Shown here one piece after another: positions 39,797 through 49,657 of a DNA stretch of 54,045 nucleotides (its first letter is position 1; each line of letters starts with the position of its first letter). The notes beneath the pieces were generated by a model. It was not told where the DNA came from, made no database searches, and was given only the letters and a program-made list of their open reading frames with translations. Position numbers and translations under genes: made by a program. Source of the stretch: Alistipes sp. (GTDB taxonomy: Bacteria > Bacteroidota > Bacteroidia > Bacteroidales > Rikenellaceae); NCBI GenBank assembly GCA_017504265.1, contig JAFVRN010000003.1, positions 1 through 54,045 on the forward strand. The letters are read 5' to 3'.

Positions 39797-42160
39797 ATGA
39801 ACTATCTATTGTCGGAAATAGCTCGAATAGTGGGCGGTAAGCATATTGGTTGTGACTGCCGAGTGCGTAGTATTGCTACCGACTCACGCAGCATACTGTC
39901 GTCGCAGGAGGTGGCCTTTGCCGCTATCGATGGCAAGAATCACGATGGCCACAATTATATAGAGCGTATGTTCTCGCGAGGTGTTATGGCCTTTATCGTG
40001 GAGCGTGATGTGGAGCTGCCATCCAAAAGCTGTGGAGTGGTCGTAGTATCTTCGACAATAGATGCACTGCAAGCGTTGGCCACATATCATCGCAGCCGTT
40101 TTAACGGTACGGTTGTAGCCATAACAGGATCGAATGGCAAGACGATAGTTAAGGAGTGGGCAGCACGCTCCATGCCTGACAATGTGCGCTCGTTTGCCTC
40201 GCCCAAGAGCTACAACTCGCAGCTTGGAGTGGCTCTTTCGTTGCTTATGTTGGAGGGCGAGGAGAGAGTGGCATTTATCGAGGCCGGCATATCTCAACCC
40301 GGGGAGATGGAACGCTTGGAGAGGATGATACGCCCGGATGTGGTGGTATTCACCTCAATAGGCGATGCGCACTCTGCCAACTTCCCATCGCAGCAACATA
40401 AGATAGACGAGAAACTCCTCCTGGCACGTGGCGCACGTACGATAATATATAGTAGTGAGTATGGCGATCTATCGCGCAGCATCAAAGAGAGGTATGGCGA
40501 TAGAGAGCTTATCGATAGCAGCCGTGAGGCGGTAGACGATGTGTTGGAGCTTAGCGATGCTCTGTCGGTGGATGCCTGCCACGTATCGGCACTTATGCGC
40601 CATTTGGGATATGGTGTGGATGATGCAGTATTCTCGGCAAATGTGGCTATGCGCCTCGAACTAAAGGAGGGTATAGATGGCTCGATGATTATCGACGATA
40701 CGTATAATTCGGATATCAATTCGGTGATGGTGGCCCTCGATGCCCTGCATCTGCAAGCTATGGGCCGTCGTCGTGTGGCTGTTATCTCGGACATCAGACA
40801 GAGTGGTATGGATGGCGAGGAGCTTTATGGCCGTATTGCCGAGGCTGTGCGTAAGGCCGGTGTAGATCATCTTATAGGTGTTGGTGAGAATATAATGTCG
40901 TATAGAACGCTATTCCCACGCAGTTCGTCGTTCTACTTCTCTACCGAGGAGCTTATTGAGAACTTCGATAGAGAGAGGTGGGCAGCCTCGGTAATCTTGG
41001 TTAAGGGTAGCCGTGACAGCCGTTTCGAGCGACTTACAAGACTTCTCGAGCGACGTACGCATACCACAACATTGGAGGTGGATTTGGCCGCCATGAAGAA
41101 GAATCTGAACTACTTCCGCCGACATCTTGCCGCCTACCACCCGTTAGTGGCCATGGTTAAGGCCGGAAGCTATGGTATGGGCGATGTCGAGGTGGCACAT
41201 TTGCTGCAACACGAGGGTGTAAAGTATCTTGCCGTGGCCTTTGCCGATGAGGGTGTCACGCTACGCTCGAAAGGTGTGACGATGCCTATCGTGGTGCTTA
41301 ATGCCGATCAGGATAGCTTCGATGTGATGATTTCACATGACCTTGAACCCGAGATATACAACTTCCGCTCACTCGACGAGTTCCGCCGTGCCGTGCATCG
41401 TGCGCACCGCTTTGGTTATCCTATACACATCAAGCTCGATACGGGTATGCACCGCTTGGGATTTGTCGATGACGAGATTGACCTTCTTGGACGAGCCATA
41501 CACAACGATGAGACGCTGCACGTAGCATCTATCTTCTCGCACCTCAGCTGTGCCGATATGCCATCGGAGGATGATTTCACACGTGCACAAATCGCCTCAT
41601 TCGACTATATGAGCCAGCAGCTCAGCGAGTGGCTCGACTATAAGCCGTTGCGCCACCTTGCCAACTCGGCAGCAATACTGCGTTTCCCGGAGGCGCACTT
41701 CGATATGTGTCGTTTGGGTCTGGGATTGTATGGCTTTGGTTATGAGCATAATCCGGATCTTCTCCCCGTCGCGACGCTTAGTACACGTATCGTGCAGATT
41801 AAGCAGCTTGCCAAGGGTGAGAGTGTGGGATATGGTCGTGCGGCACGCCTCGAACGCGATACCACGATGGCTACCATCCCTATCGGATACGCAGATGGCC
41901 TGGACAGACATCTCGGCGAGGGACGATGGCGCGTGAAGGTGGGTGGCGGTATGGCACCTATTATCGGGCGCGTATGTATGGATAGTGCTATGGTCGATAT
42001 AACCGACATCAAAGGTGTTTCGGTGGGCGATAAGGTTACAATATTTTCGGCCGACAGAGGTAATACGCTCGAAGATATGGCAGAGATACTCGGTACGATA
42101 AGCTACGAGATAATGACATCGTTGTCGTCGCGTATTAAACGAATTTATACGGAGAGATAA
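39797..42160 (+). CDS. murF-alr: Bifunctional MurF ligase / alanine racemase
   Basis: A 787-residue fusion typical of Bacteroidetes. The N-terminal half is UDP-MurNAc-tripeptide:D-Ala-D-Ala ligase with ATP loop ITGSNGKTIVKEW (about residue 112), the FIEAGISQPGEME segment and DDTYNSD. From about residue 427 the alanine racemase begins (LEVDLAAMKKNLNYF); the PLP lysine lies in AMVKAGSYGMG (about 454), with LDTGMHRLGF, FSHLSCAD, and the catalytic tyrosine in SVGYGRAA and PIGYADG. Making D-Ala and adding D-Ala-D-Ala are neighbouring steps, so the fusion couples supply and use. The stop overlaps the next start by one base. Confidence 0.95.
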   Translation: MNYLLSEIARIVGGKHIGCDCRVRSIATDSRSILSSQEVAFAAIDGKNHDGHNYIERMFSRGVMAFIVERDVELPSKSCGVVVVSSTIDALQALATYHRSRFNGTVVAITGSNGKTIVKEWAARSMPDNVRSFASPKSYNSQLGVALSLLMLEGEERVAFIEAGISQPGEMERLERMIRPDVVVFTSIGDAHSANFPSQQHKIDEKLLLARGARTIIYSSEYGDLSRSIKERYGDRELIDSSREAVDDVLELSDALSVDACHVSALMRHLGYGVDDAVFSANVAMRLELKEGIDGSMIIDDTYNSDINSVMVALDALHLQAMGRRRVAVISDIRQSGMDGEELYGRIAEAVRKAGVDHLIGVGENIMSYRTLFPRSSSFYFSTEELIENFDRERWAASVILVKGSRDSRFERLTRLLERRTHTTTLEVDLAAMKKNLNYFRRHLAAYHPLVAMVKAGSYGMGDVEVAHLLQHEGVKYLAVAFADEGVTLRSKGVTMPIVVLNADQDSFDVMISHDLEPEIYNFRSLDEFRRAVHRAHRFGYPIHIKLDTGMHRLGFVDDEIDLLGRAIHNDETLHVASIFSHLSCADMPSEDDFTRAQIASFDYMSQQLSEWLDYKPLRHLANSAAILRFPEAHFDMCRLGLGLYGFGYEHNPDLLPVATLSTRIVQIKQLAKGESVGYGRAARLERDTTMATIPIGYADGLDRHLGEGRWRVKVGGGMAPIIGRVCMDSAMVDITDIKGVSVGDKVTIFSADRGNTLEDMAEILGTISYEIMTSLSSRIKRIYTER

Positions 42161-42879
42161 TGCAGAATAGAGGTACGATATATATGCTTCCCTGTCCTAT
42201 CGCCGACTCTGACTCGGTGTGGGATGTGCTGCCCGATAGTAATAGGCAGGTAATAAACTCGCTGGACTATTTTATCGTCGAGAATGTCCGTTCGGCACGT
42301 CGCTTCCTTTCGAAGGCAGGTGTGGAGCGGGCAATATCGGAATTGGAGTTTGTCGAACTCAACGAGCATACCACCTCCTCGGCCGATGTCGAGCGTATGC
42401 TGCGTCCAATAATAGATGGTCGCTCGGCAGGTGTAATCTCGGAGGCAGGTGTGCCCGGTGTTGCCGATCCGGGTGCCGATATTGTAGCTCTGGCACATCG
42501 TCACGGAATACGTGTAGTGCCTCTTGTCGGGCCATCCTCTATCATATTGGCAATGATGGCATCGGGACAAAACGGACAGTCGTTCTCGTTTGTGGGCTAC
42601 ATACCTGTTAAGGATGCGGAGCGTAGCCAGCGTATCAAGAGTCTGGAGCGTAGAGCCCAACAGGAGCATCAGGCTCAGATATTTATCGAAGCACCATACC
42701 GCAACGTGAAGCTTATGGAGGCACTGCTCAAAACCCTTTCGCCACAGACACGCCTGACTGTTGCGGCCGATATCACGGGTGCGGATGAGTATATCCTAAC
42801 ACTTAGTGTGGAGCAGTGGCGCAGGCGTGGTATGCCACCGATTGAGAAACGCCCGACAATATTTATATTAGGCATATAA
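42160..42879 (+). CDS. Tetrapyrrole-methylase-fold SAM methyltransferase (RsmI-like)
   Basis: A 239-residue methyltransferase of the RsmI/cobalamin-methylase fold. Visible motifs: GTIYMLPCPIAD at the start, VISEAGVPGVADPGADIVALAH (within which the central run matches the RsmI SDAGTPGISDPG block), VVPLVGPSSIILAMMASG, and FIEAPYRN. It departs from canonical RsmI at the N-terminus (LPCPIAD instead of ATPIGNL), so it is probably a paralogue with a different RNA target. Its ATG overlaps the murF-alr stop (TAATG), implying coupling. Confidence 0.85.
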   Translation: MQNRGTIYMLPCPIADSDSVWDVLPDSNRQVINSLDYFIVENVRSARRFLSKAGVERAISELEFVELNEHTTSSADVERMLRPIIDGRSAGVISEAGVPGVADPGADIVALAHRHGIRVVPLVGPSSIILAMMASGQNGQSFSFVGYIPVKDAERSQRIKSLERRAQQEHQAQIFIEAPYRNVKLMEALLKTLSPQTRLTVAADITGADEYILTLSVEQWRRRGMPPIEKRPTIFILGI

Positions 42880-42920
42880 TTTGTTCAAATATAGGTAAAC
42901 ATATTTAACAAAAGGAGATT

Positions 42921-43502
42921 ATGAAAAAGCAAACATCTGAGAAAGAACAAGATATAAAGGTGGAGCAGCAGGCAGAGCCCTCTGCGGAGCAGCCTGCCGA
43001 AGCTACCGCGTCGGACACTATGGCAGATGAGGAGCAGGAGGGTGCTGACAAAGTGTCAGTCGAGCCTTCGTTGGAGGAGCAGATTGCCGCTTGGCATGAT
43101 AAGTATCTGCGTTTGCAGGCCGAATTTGACAACTTCCGTAAGCGTACCGTCAAGGAGAAGATGGAGCTTGTGGAGCGTGGCTGCGAGGCAGCTTGGAAGG
43201 CAATACTTCCCATCTTGGACGATATGGAGCGAGCTTTGCAGGCCTCGGCCAAGAGCGACGATGTAGTGGCTTTGCGTCAGGGTGAAGAGCTGGTAATGAA
43301 GAAGTTCGAGAGTGTGTTGCAGAATGCAGGTATAGTGGCTATCGACTGTGTGGGTAAGCCCTTCAACGAGGATGAACAGGAGGCTGTGGCACGCTTTGCT
43401 GCAGGTGAGGATAAGCGTGGCTTGGTTATAGACTGTGTGCAGCGTGGCTATAAGCTCGGCGAGCACGTGTTGCGCTATGCCAAGGTAGTTGTTGGCGAGT
43501 AG
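42921..43502 (+). CDS. grpE: Nucleotide exchange factor GrpE
   Basis: A 193-residue co-chaperone that drives ADP release from DnaK. It has an acidic, Gln/Glu-rich N-terminal tail, a long helix (WHDKYLRLQAEFDNFRKRT) and the C-terminal beta-wing domain ending VLRYAKVVVGE. An unusual AAAGGAG site at 42911-42917 precedes the ATG, though only three bases away. dnaJ follows 26 bases downstream; dnaK is not in the window. Confidence 0.95.
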   Translation: MKKQTSEKEQDIKVEQQAEPSAEQPAEATASDTMADEEQEGADKVSVEPSLEEQIAAWHDKYLRLQAEFDNFRKRTVKEKMELVERGCEAAWKAILPILDDMERALQASAKSDDVVALRQGEELVMKKFESVLQNAGIVAIDCVGKPFNEDEQEAVARFAAGEDKRGLVIDCVQRGYKLGEHVLRYAKVVVGE

Positions 43503-43515
43503 TGCCTAATTAATC

Positions 43516-43521
43516 AGGAGG
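43516..43521 (+). promoter_or_regulatory. Strong Shine-Dalgarno before dnaJ
   Basis: AGGAGG at 43516-43521 lies seven bases before the dnaJ ATG (43529), an optimal ribosome binding site. Most other genes in this window have none, so it stands out and suggests strong translation of the chaperone. Confidence 0.75.
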
Positions 43522-43528
43522 ATTTATA

Positions 43529-44695
43529 ATGGCTGAAAAGAGAGATTATTACGAGGTGTTAGGCGTTGAGCGCAATGCCGATGCCGATACAATAAAGAAG
43601 GCATACCGTAAGGCTGCCATCAAGTACCATCCCGACAAGAACCCGGGAGATAAGGAGGCCGAAGAGAAGTTCAAGGAGGCTGCCGAGGCATACGACGTGC
43701 TCTCGAATGAGGAGAAACGTGCCCACTACGATCGTTTCGGTCACGCCGGTATGGGAGGTGCTGCCGGAGGTGGCGGCTTTGGGGGCTTCTCGGGAGGTTT
43801 CTCAATGGAGGATATCTTCGAGCAGTTCGGCGATATCTTCGGAGGGGCTTTTGGCGGTGGCTTTAGCGGTGGTCGTTCACGTGGTCGCTCACAGAGGGTA
43901 AATCGTGGTAGCGATATACGTGTTACGGTGCGTCTTACGCTGCAGGAGATAAGCGAGGGCGTTACCAAGAAGTTGAAGATTAACAAGACTGTAGCCTGTG
44001 ATAAGTGTGGCGGCTCGGGTGCTAAGAGTGCTTCGTCGTATGCTACCTGCTCGCAGTGTAACGGCTCGGGATATGTGGTTACCGTACAGAACTCATTCTT
44101 CGGACGTATGCAGACACAGAGCGTATGTCCTACGTGTGGTGGCTCGGGACGTGTCATTACCGAGAAGTGCGATAAGTGTGGCGGTGACGGTACGGAGCGT
44201 GGCTCGGAGATAGTAGAGGTTAAGATTCCATCGGGCGTTGCCGAGGGTATGGCACTTACGGTACGTGGTAAGGGTAATGCCGCACGTAACGGCGGCCAAA
44301 ATGGTGACCTCTTGGTTGTCATCGAGGAGGAGCACAACCCTCAGCTTGTGCGTGATGGTAACGACCTTGTACACCAGCTCAACATTACGGTGACTACGGC
44401 AATACTTGGAGGCGAGGTTGAGGTACCTACCATAGATGGTCGCGCACGTATAAAGATTGCTCCGGGTACGCATGCCGGTAAGATACTCCGTTTGCGTGGC
44501 AAGGGTCTGCCCGATGTAAATGGCTATGGCCGTGGTGATATTACGGTTATAGTAGATGTCACGATTCCGGATGAGCTTACCAAGGAGGAGCGCAGACTTG
44601 TTGAGGAGCTTAGCGAGCAGCCTCACTTCAAGCGAGCAGCAGAGCCCGAGGAGCAGAATATCCTGGAGCGTATGAAGAGCTTCTTCAGAGGTTGA
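43529..44695 (+). CDS. dnaJ: Chaperone DnaJ
   Basis: A 388-residue class I J-protein that delivers substrates to DnaK and stimulates its ATPase. The J domain holds the HPD motif ([10 protein letters not shown], about 32-41). A glycine/phenylalanine-rich linker follows (about 70-125), then four CxxCxGxG zinc repeats ([32 protein letters not shown], about residues 155-225) and the C-terminal substrate-binding domain. All elements of full-length DnaJ are present. The pairing with grpE indicates a heat-shock unit. Confidence 0.97.
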   Translation: MAEKRDYYEVLGVERNADADTIKKAYRKAAIKYHPDKNPGDKEAEEKFKEAAEAYDVLSNEEKRAHYDRFGHAGMGGAAGGGGFGGFSGGFSMEDIFEQFGDIFGGAFGGGFSGGRSRGRSQRVNRGSDIRVTVRLTLQEISEGVTKKLKINKTVACDKCGGSGAKSASSYATCSQCNGSGYVVTVQNSFFGRMQTQSVCPTCGGSGRVITEKCDKCGGDGTERGSEIVEVKIPSGVAEGMALTVRGKGNAARNGGQNGDLLVVIEEEHNPQLVRDGNDLVHQLNITVTTAILGGEVEVPTIDGRARIKIAPGTHAGKILRLRGKGLPDVNGYGRGDITVIVDVTIPDELTKEERRLVEELSEQPHFKRAAEPEEQNILERMKSFFRG

Positions 44696-44747
44696 GCTTA
44701 CGCTATACGAGATTTTATAGATAGGATTCACAGATAACAAGCAAGCG

Positions 44748-45287
44748 ATGTCGATATTTCGTCCACCAAAGACAAAGCCGAGGCAGTTTAATTATATCCC
44801 TCGTCACTACGATCCGGTAAAGGAGGAGCGTGACAGACGACGTAGGGAGATGTATGGTACATCTGCCGATGACGATACACAGACGTATGCCCCGGGTAAG
44901 TATATACGTACGCAGCGTGAGGCACGTGAGGCTACGCAGGATGAGCGTAGCAGTCGCGGTATAGCGCGTATGCGTACCATGTTGCTGGCGGCAGTTGCCT
45001 TGGTGGTGGTAATGATGGTGCTTCTTCCGCGCATAACATTGCTCTTTGAGTATGGCGATGAGGGTGCGCAGAGTAGTATTACTGCTAAGGAGGAGGTGGC
45101 TGCCGATAGTATTGTAGCCCCATCTATTGTGCTTTACGAACAGCATGGCGATATCGATTTCAGGGAGTTTGAGACTCTGTCGCCCGAGATAATAAACGAG
45201 ATTGAGGAGTGGCAGAACTCCGTGGGCGAGATTACCATATATGATGACGATGTTGAGATCGTCGATGGAGTGAGTGTCGATAGGTAA
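44748..45287 (+). CDS. Conserved single-span membrane protein of unknown function
   Basis: A 179-residue protein. The N-terminal 70 residues are basic and polar (PKTKPRQFNYIPRHYDPVKEERDRRRR in part), one membrane span lies at about residues 76-95 (LLAAVALVVVMMVLLP), and the C-terminal part is acidic (DDDVEIVDG). The positive N-terminus suggests it stays in the cytoplasm, with the acidic tail outside. Similar small proteins are found before mutL in Bacteroidetes, but I cannot name a family. It sits 52 bases after dnaJ and 30 before mutL. Confidence 0.7.
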   Translation: MSIFRPPKTKPRQFNYIPRHYDPVKEERDRRRREMYGTSADDDTQTYAPGKYIRTQREAREATQDERSSRGIARMRTMLLAAVALVVVMMVLLPRITLLFEYGDEGAQSSITAKEEVAADSIVAPSIVLYEQHGDIDFREFETLSPEIINEIEEWQNSVGEITIYDDDVEIVDGVSVDR

Positions 45288-45317
45288 TCGGCACACAACG
45301 ATTTTATAGCCAATATT

Positions 45318-47252
45318 ATGAACCGCATACAACTATTACCCGAAATAGTCGCCAACCAGATTGCTGCCGGCGAGGTGGTCAATTCGCCGTCGCATGTGGT
45401 TAAGGAGATGATGGAGAACTCGCTCGATGCGGGAGCTCGTTGTGTGCGTGTCAATTTCCGAAATGGAGGACGTGATCTGATACAGATTGTGGACGATGGA
45501 TGCGGTATGTCGATGATAGATGCCCGTATCGCCTTCGACCGCCACGCTACGAGCAAGATAAGCACAATAGAGGATGTCTACAAGCTACACACCTTTGGTT
45601 TCCGTGGCGAGGCATTGGCATCTATCGCCGCTGTCTCCGAGGTGGAGCTACGCACGCGCTGCGAGGAGGATGATTTGGGTTCGCTGACACGTGTCAGTGG
45701 CGGTAAGTTTATAGACCAGACTCCTGTCGCATGCTCGAAGGGCTCTCAGTTTATGGTGCGTAACCTCTTCTATAACGTGCCGTCACGCCGTAAGTTTATA
45801 GATAAGGAGAACTCACGCTTGGCGTTGTATATCAAGCAGGAGTTTTCACGTGTGGCACTATGTAATCCCGAGGTGGAGTTCGAGTTGCGACAGAACGATG
45901 CCCTGCTCTACTCGCTACCTCCGACGAACCGTGCCGGAAGAATAGTAGATATTGTAGGTAAGCATATCAAGCAGAATCTGTTGGAGGTGTCGGTGGATAC
46001 GTCGGTAGTACGTATAGAGGGCTTCGTGGGACGACCTGCTGCAGCCAAAAAGCGTAATAACGAGCAGTATCTGTTTGTAAATGGTCGTTACTTCCAGGCA
46101 TCTAAGATACACCGTGCCATAGTAAATACCTATGACAAACTAATCCCGGAGGGGTGCTTGCCATCGTACTTCATATATATCACCGTGCCTACGGAGCAGG
46201 TCGATGTCAATGTGCATCCGCAAAAGACTACGGTAAAGTTCGCCGATTTGGATATGATAATCACAATCTTGCAGGCGGCGGTACGCGAGACACTTGCCAA
46301 GACGGGTGCTGTGCCAATGATGGACTTCTCGGATGAGGGACGTGTAGATATTCCGGTTATGGGTAGCCGAGCTGTATATCGTGAGCCTCGTGCTGCCACC
46401 AACGCTTCGTATAATCCATTTAGCGAGGAGTATATAGATCCAAGCTCCACCATGCCCGACGTTCCATTTACGGGCTTCGATGTCCCCTACGACGATATGC
46501 TGCAACCACCACACCGCGCGACAGCCAATGCTGTGCGTGATGCGGGGGATGATTATAACCTCTACATGTCGAGTGTGACACCCTCGTCGGGTAGTACCAT
46601 CGAATATCTCGACGAAGATGAACAGGAGGTGCAACAGACCTTCGACTTTATAGCCTCGGGTGCAACAAGCGGTCTTGGCGGTAGCTTTACGGATGTTATG
46701 CCCATTATGTCGGGCTATGCTATGGCTATGTACAACGGACGCTGTGTCGTTGTCAGCCTGCCCCGTGCCCGTGAACGTATACTCTACGATGATATCCTCG
46801 TATCGTTGGGTACAAGGTCGTTGCCTACGCAGCGCACCTTCTTTGCCGAGGAGCTGACTCTCTCGAATAGCGAGTATGAACTCCTGGAGGAGTATGCCAC
46901 CGAGTTTGCCGCTCTCGGCTTCGATATAGAGTATCGTGGCGAGGGACGTATCGATGTAGTAGGACGACCTGCGGTGTTGGATGTCGCTACACCTTTGGAT
47001 GAATTGATATACGAGTTATTGCAAGGCGTGGAGGATGGCACTATGCCCCTCGACGAGCAGCGACGACGTATGGCCTGTGTTATGGCACGTCGCGGCAGCG
47101 TTGGTTATGGTCGAGGTATTGGCCGTGAGCAGTGTGAAGAGCTTCTGCATCGCTTGGAGCTGAGTGATAATCCCAGCTTCTCTCCTTCGGGCAATCCTAT
47201 TATGGCAGAACTCACCGTGGAGGAGTTACGTGCCAAGCTTACAAAAATATAG
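45318..47252 (+). CDS. mutL: DNA mismatch repair protein MutL
   Basis: A 644-residue GHKL ATPase that links mismatch recognition to strand removal. The N-terminal ATPase is complete: ENSLDAGA, DDGCGM, TSKI and GFRGEALASI within residues 33-105. In MutH-lacking bacteria the C-terminal domain normally carries a DQHAxxExxxxE nuclease motif; here the matching place reads SLPRARERILYD (about residues 478-490), so the D, Q and H are missing. The end has SFSPSGNPIM where CPHGRP would be expected. It may be a non-nicking MutL, or the nuclease site has moved. Confidence 0.93.
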   Translation: MNRIQLLPEIVANQIAAGEVVNSPSHVVKEMMENSLDAGARCVRVNFRNGGRDLIQIVDDGCGMSMIDARIAFDRHATSKISTIEDVYKLHTFGFRGEALASIAAVSEVELRTRCEEDDLGSLTRVSGGKFIDQTPVACSKGSQFMVRNLFYNVPSRRKFIDKENSRLALYIKQEFSRVALCNPEVEFELRQNDALLYSLPPTNRAGRIVDIVGKHIKQNLLEVSVDTSVVRIEGFVGRPAAAKKRNNEQYLFVNGRYFQASKIHRAIVNTYDKLIPEGCLPSYFIYITVPTEQVDVNVHPQKTTVKFADLDMIITILQAAVRETLAKTGAVPMMDFSDEGRVDIPVMGSRAVYREPRAATNASYNPFSEEYIDPSSTMPDVPFTGFDVPYDDMLQPPHRATANAVRDAGDDYNLYMSSVTPSSGSTIEYLDEDEQEVQQTFDFIASGATSGLGGSFTDVMPIMSGYAMAMYNGRCVVVSLPRARERILYDDILVSLGTRSLPTQRTFFAEELTLSNSEYELLEEYATEFAALGFDIEYRGEGRIDVVGRPAVLDVATPLDELIYELLQGVEDGTMPLDEQRRRMACVMARRGSVGYGRGIGREQCEELLHRLELSDNPSFSPSGNPIMAELTVEELRAKLTKI

Positions 47253-47284
47253 GTTATGGATAGTTTGAAATAAAAGATATAAAT

Positions 47285-47941
47285 ATGTCATATAGAATAC
47301 AACAGTCAACGCCTCCTGTGGTTATGAACCTACTCATAGCCAATGTTGTAGCATATGTTGCAGTTATGCTGCTCAGTAAGGCCTTCATATATGAGTACTT
47401 TTCGCTCTTTCCGGTTGGTAGCCCCTTCTTCCATTGGTGGCAACCCTTGACATATATGTTCCTGCACGGTGGCTTTTCGCATCTGTTCTTCAATATGTTT
47501 GCATTGTGGATGTTTGGTCGTGATCTGGAACGTGAGATGGGCAGTCGTCGTTTCCTTATATACTACCTTGTCTGTGGTGTGGGTGCAGCCCTTGTGCAAC
47601 TCGGCATGGCACAGATAGACCTGGCCCGTATGGTGGAGTACTCGCCATCGTATTGGGATTATCTATGTACGCCTACCGTAGGTGCTTCGGGCGCAATATT
47701 TGGTCTGCTGTTGGCCTTTGGTATGTTGCACCCCAATGCTGTGATAATGCTAATCTTTCCCCCTATACCGATGAAAGCCAAGTGGTTCGTAATAATATAT
47801 GGTGCCATAGAGCTCTTCTTTGGAGTATCCGGACGTATGGATAGTGTGGCACACTTCGCACACCTCGGCGGTATGTTTTGGGGTTGGTTGCTGTTGCTAT
47901 GGTGGCGACGCCGTGAGCGCAGAAACTATATGGAATATTAA
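47285..47941 (+). CDS. Rhomboid-family intramembrane serine protease
   Basis: A 218-residue polytopic protease that cuts transmembrane segments of other proteins. The catalytic serine is S135 in TVGASGAIFG, and the histidine lies in HFAHLGG (about residue 193). The HGGFSHLFFNMFALWMFG segment (about 61-78) contains the conserved HxxxN oxyanion elements. Six membrane spans are expected. Substrate unknown. It follows mutL by 32 bases and precedes the EEP-family gene. Confidence 0.9.
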   Translation: MSYRIQQSTPPVVMNLLIANVVAYVAVMLLSKAFIYEYFSLFPVGSPFFHWWQPLTYMFLHGGFSHLFFNMFALWMFGRDLEREMGSRRFLIYYLVCGVGAALVQLGMAQIDLARMVEYSPSYWDYLCTPTVGASGAIFGLLLAFGMLHPNAVIMLIFPPIPMKAKWFVIIYGAIELFFGVSGRMDSVAHFAHLGGMFWGWLLLLWWRRRERRNYMEY

Positions 47942-47977
47942 TTCGCACACATTTAACACAAGACTATTAATACCAAA

Positions 47978-47992
47978 CGGGTTCGTGAACCC
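47978..47992. other. Short palindrome upstream of the EEP-family gene
   Basis: GGGTTC (47979-47984) and GAACCC (47987-47992) form a 14-base palindrome in the 67-base gap before the EEP-family gene. It may be a protein-binding site or a weak hairpin; nothing further is seen. Confidence 0.3.
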
Positions 47993-48008
47993 ATAAAACT
48001 CAACAATT

Positions 48009-49151
48009 ATGTCAAAGCGCAATGCTGTCTACAACGCAGACCCATTCAACCGCCCGCGTGGACGTAGGAATCGTTCCTTCTTGGGTATGCTCTTTGTTAT
48101 CCTGCTTCTGGCACTGACAATGTCCTTTTCTGTGGCTCTTATCATAGCCTACCTAACGCCATATGTTTCACCCTCGACCTTCGGATCGCTCACCATTGTA
48201 GGTATCTTCGCCCCGATATTATACATATGCGTTGCAGCGTGTATGCTATTGTGGGTGATACTTGGCTATTGGAAGAGTGCTGCCGCCGTATTTATAATTC
48301 TTATACCGGGATTGTTCCGCTTATCGGACTTTTACAGTATCGATTTTATGCGTGAGGCGGAGCAGAAGAACGACAAGCAGTCATTTACGCTTATGAGCTA
48401 CAATGTGCGTTGCTTCAAGGATGATGCAGGGGAGCTTATCATCGACAGCCTTGTAAACCATATGGCAAACTCGGATATGGCCGATGTCGTATGCTTTCAG
48501 GAGTTTAAGCGCGATGTGAAGGGCATCGAGCGTCTTGACTCGCTATTTTCGAGACGTTATAAGAGGTGCTACAAGAGCGATGCTGTGGAGTTCGGTAATG
48601 TGGTGCTACGCACCTATAGCTGTTATCCTATCATCGCATCAGGCTCTATCGCAGGTACGGGACGAGGTACGTCGCAGTGGTCGGATGTCGTGGTTGGTAG
48701 CGACACATTCCGCCTCTTTAATAACCACCTCTATACTATGAGCATCACTACGGACGATAGTGCCGATATAAATAGTGGTGAGATTCTCGGCGATAGCGAC
48801 CGTATGATGAGTATTGTTAATCGCATTGCCAACAATTCGTCGATACGTGCCGAGCATGTCGATACGTTGCGATATGTTATGGACAATACACCATATGAGA
48901 AGGTGGTATGTGGCGACTTCAACGATACTCCTATGTCGTTTGTCTATCGACGTATAGGTGACAATCTTGTTGATGCCTTTGTGGAGCAGGGTAGTGGCTA
49001 TGGCTATACCTTCCGCCCTATGCACGGCATGTTGCGTATTGACTATATATTGCACTCCAAGGGTATGAGGTCGTTGTACTACTACGCTAACGAGCAGGCC
49101 AACTACTCGGATCACCTGCCTATCCTTGCGCGTTTGAAGTTTAACGAGTAA
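48009..49151 (+). CDS. Membrane-anchored endonuclease/exonuclease/phosphatase family protein
   Basis: A 380-residue protein. The first 110 residues carry two to three membrane spans (FLGMLFVILLLALTMSFSVALII and LYICVAACMLLWVIL, with a further hydrophobic stretch). Residues about 125-378 form an EEP (DNase I-like) domain with SYNVRCFKDD, the metal glutamate in VVCFQEF, the CGDFNDTP motif, and the C-terminal catalytic histidine in YSDHLPILARL. The domain hydrolyses phosphodiesters; whether the substrate is nucleic acid, phospholipid or sugar phosphate cannot be read. It precedes the YhcH gene by ten bases. Confidence 0.85.
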   Translation: MSKRNAVYNADPFNRPRGRRNRSFLGMLFVILLLALTMSFSVALIIAYLTPYVSPSTFGSLTIVGIFAPILYICVAACMLLWVILGYWKSAAAVFIILIPGLFRLSDFYSIDFMREAEQKNDKQSFTLMSYNVRCFKDDAGELIIDSLVNHMANSDMADVVCFQEFKRDVKGIERLDSLFSRRYKRCYKSDAVEFGNVVLRTYSCYPIIASGSIAGTGRGTSQWSDVVVGSDTFRLFNNHLYTMSITTDDSADINSGEILGDSDRMMSIVNRIANNSSIRAEHVDTLRYVMDNTPYEKVVCGDFNDTPMSFVYRRIGDNLVDAFVEQGSGYGYTFRPMHGMLRIDYILHSKGMRSLYYYANEQANYSDHLPILARLKFNE

Positions 49152-49161
49152 CATAGGGTTT

Positions 49162-49608
49162 ATGATTGTTGATTCGCTACACAATGCCGAGCGTTATTAT
49201 GCTCTGCTGCCCGCCATGCGACGTATCGTAGAGTATATGGCGAGCACCGATATAGCGCAGCTCGAAGAGGGTAGCTATCCTATTGATGGTGACTTGCTAT
49301 ACGTCAATGTCGCAAATGCCGGGCTACGTGCCGAGGATGAGGCACGCCTTGAGGTACATAACCGCTACATAGACGTTCAGGTCGTTATGGATGGCGTTGA
49401 GGGTTATGGTTGGCGAGAGCGCAGAGAGTGTGCGGATGCCGATGACAAGTTCGATACTGAGCGAGATATACTCTTTTATCGGGATGCGCCACAGTCTATA
49501 TTCAGGCTGCACAAAGGGCAGTTCACCATGCTTTTCCCCGAAGATGCCCACGCCCCGCTAATCGGCAAGGGACGAGTGAGAAAGCTTATCTTTAAGGTAA
49601 AGATATAA
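49162..49608 (+). CDS. YhcH/YjgK/YiaL family protein
   Basis: A 148-residue cupin-like protein of the YhcH family (DUF386), in which some members act in sialic acid or sugar acid use. Conserved features: HNRYIDVQVVMDGVEGYGW, DILFYRDAP, and the C-terminal FPEDAHAPLIG with a metal-binding histidine. No sialic acid genes are near. It ends the plus-strand run that began with grpE. Confidence 0.85.
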   Translation: MIVDSLHNAERYYALLPAMRRIVEYMASTDIAQLEEGSYPIDGDLLYVNVANAGLRAEDEARLEVHNRYIDVQVVMDGVEGYGWRERRECADADDKFDTERDILFYRDAPQSIFRLHKGQFTMLFPEDAHAPLIGKGRVRKLIFKVKI

Positions 49609-49657
49609 CCAATAGAGAAGCTGTCTACCAAGGCTCTTTTGGCATCTGCCTTGTCTG

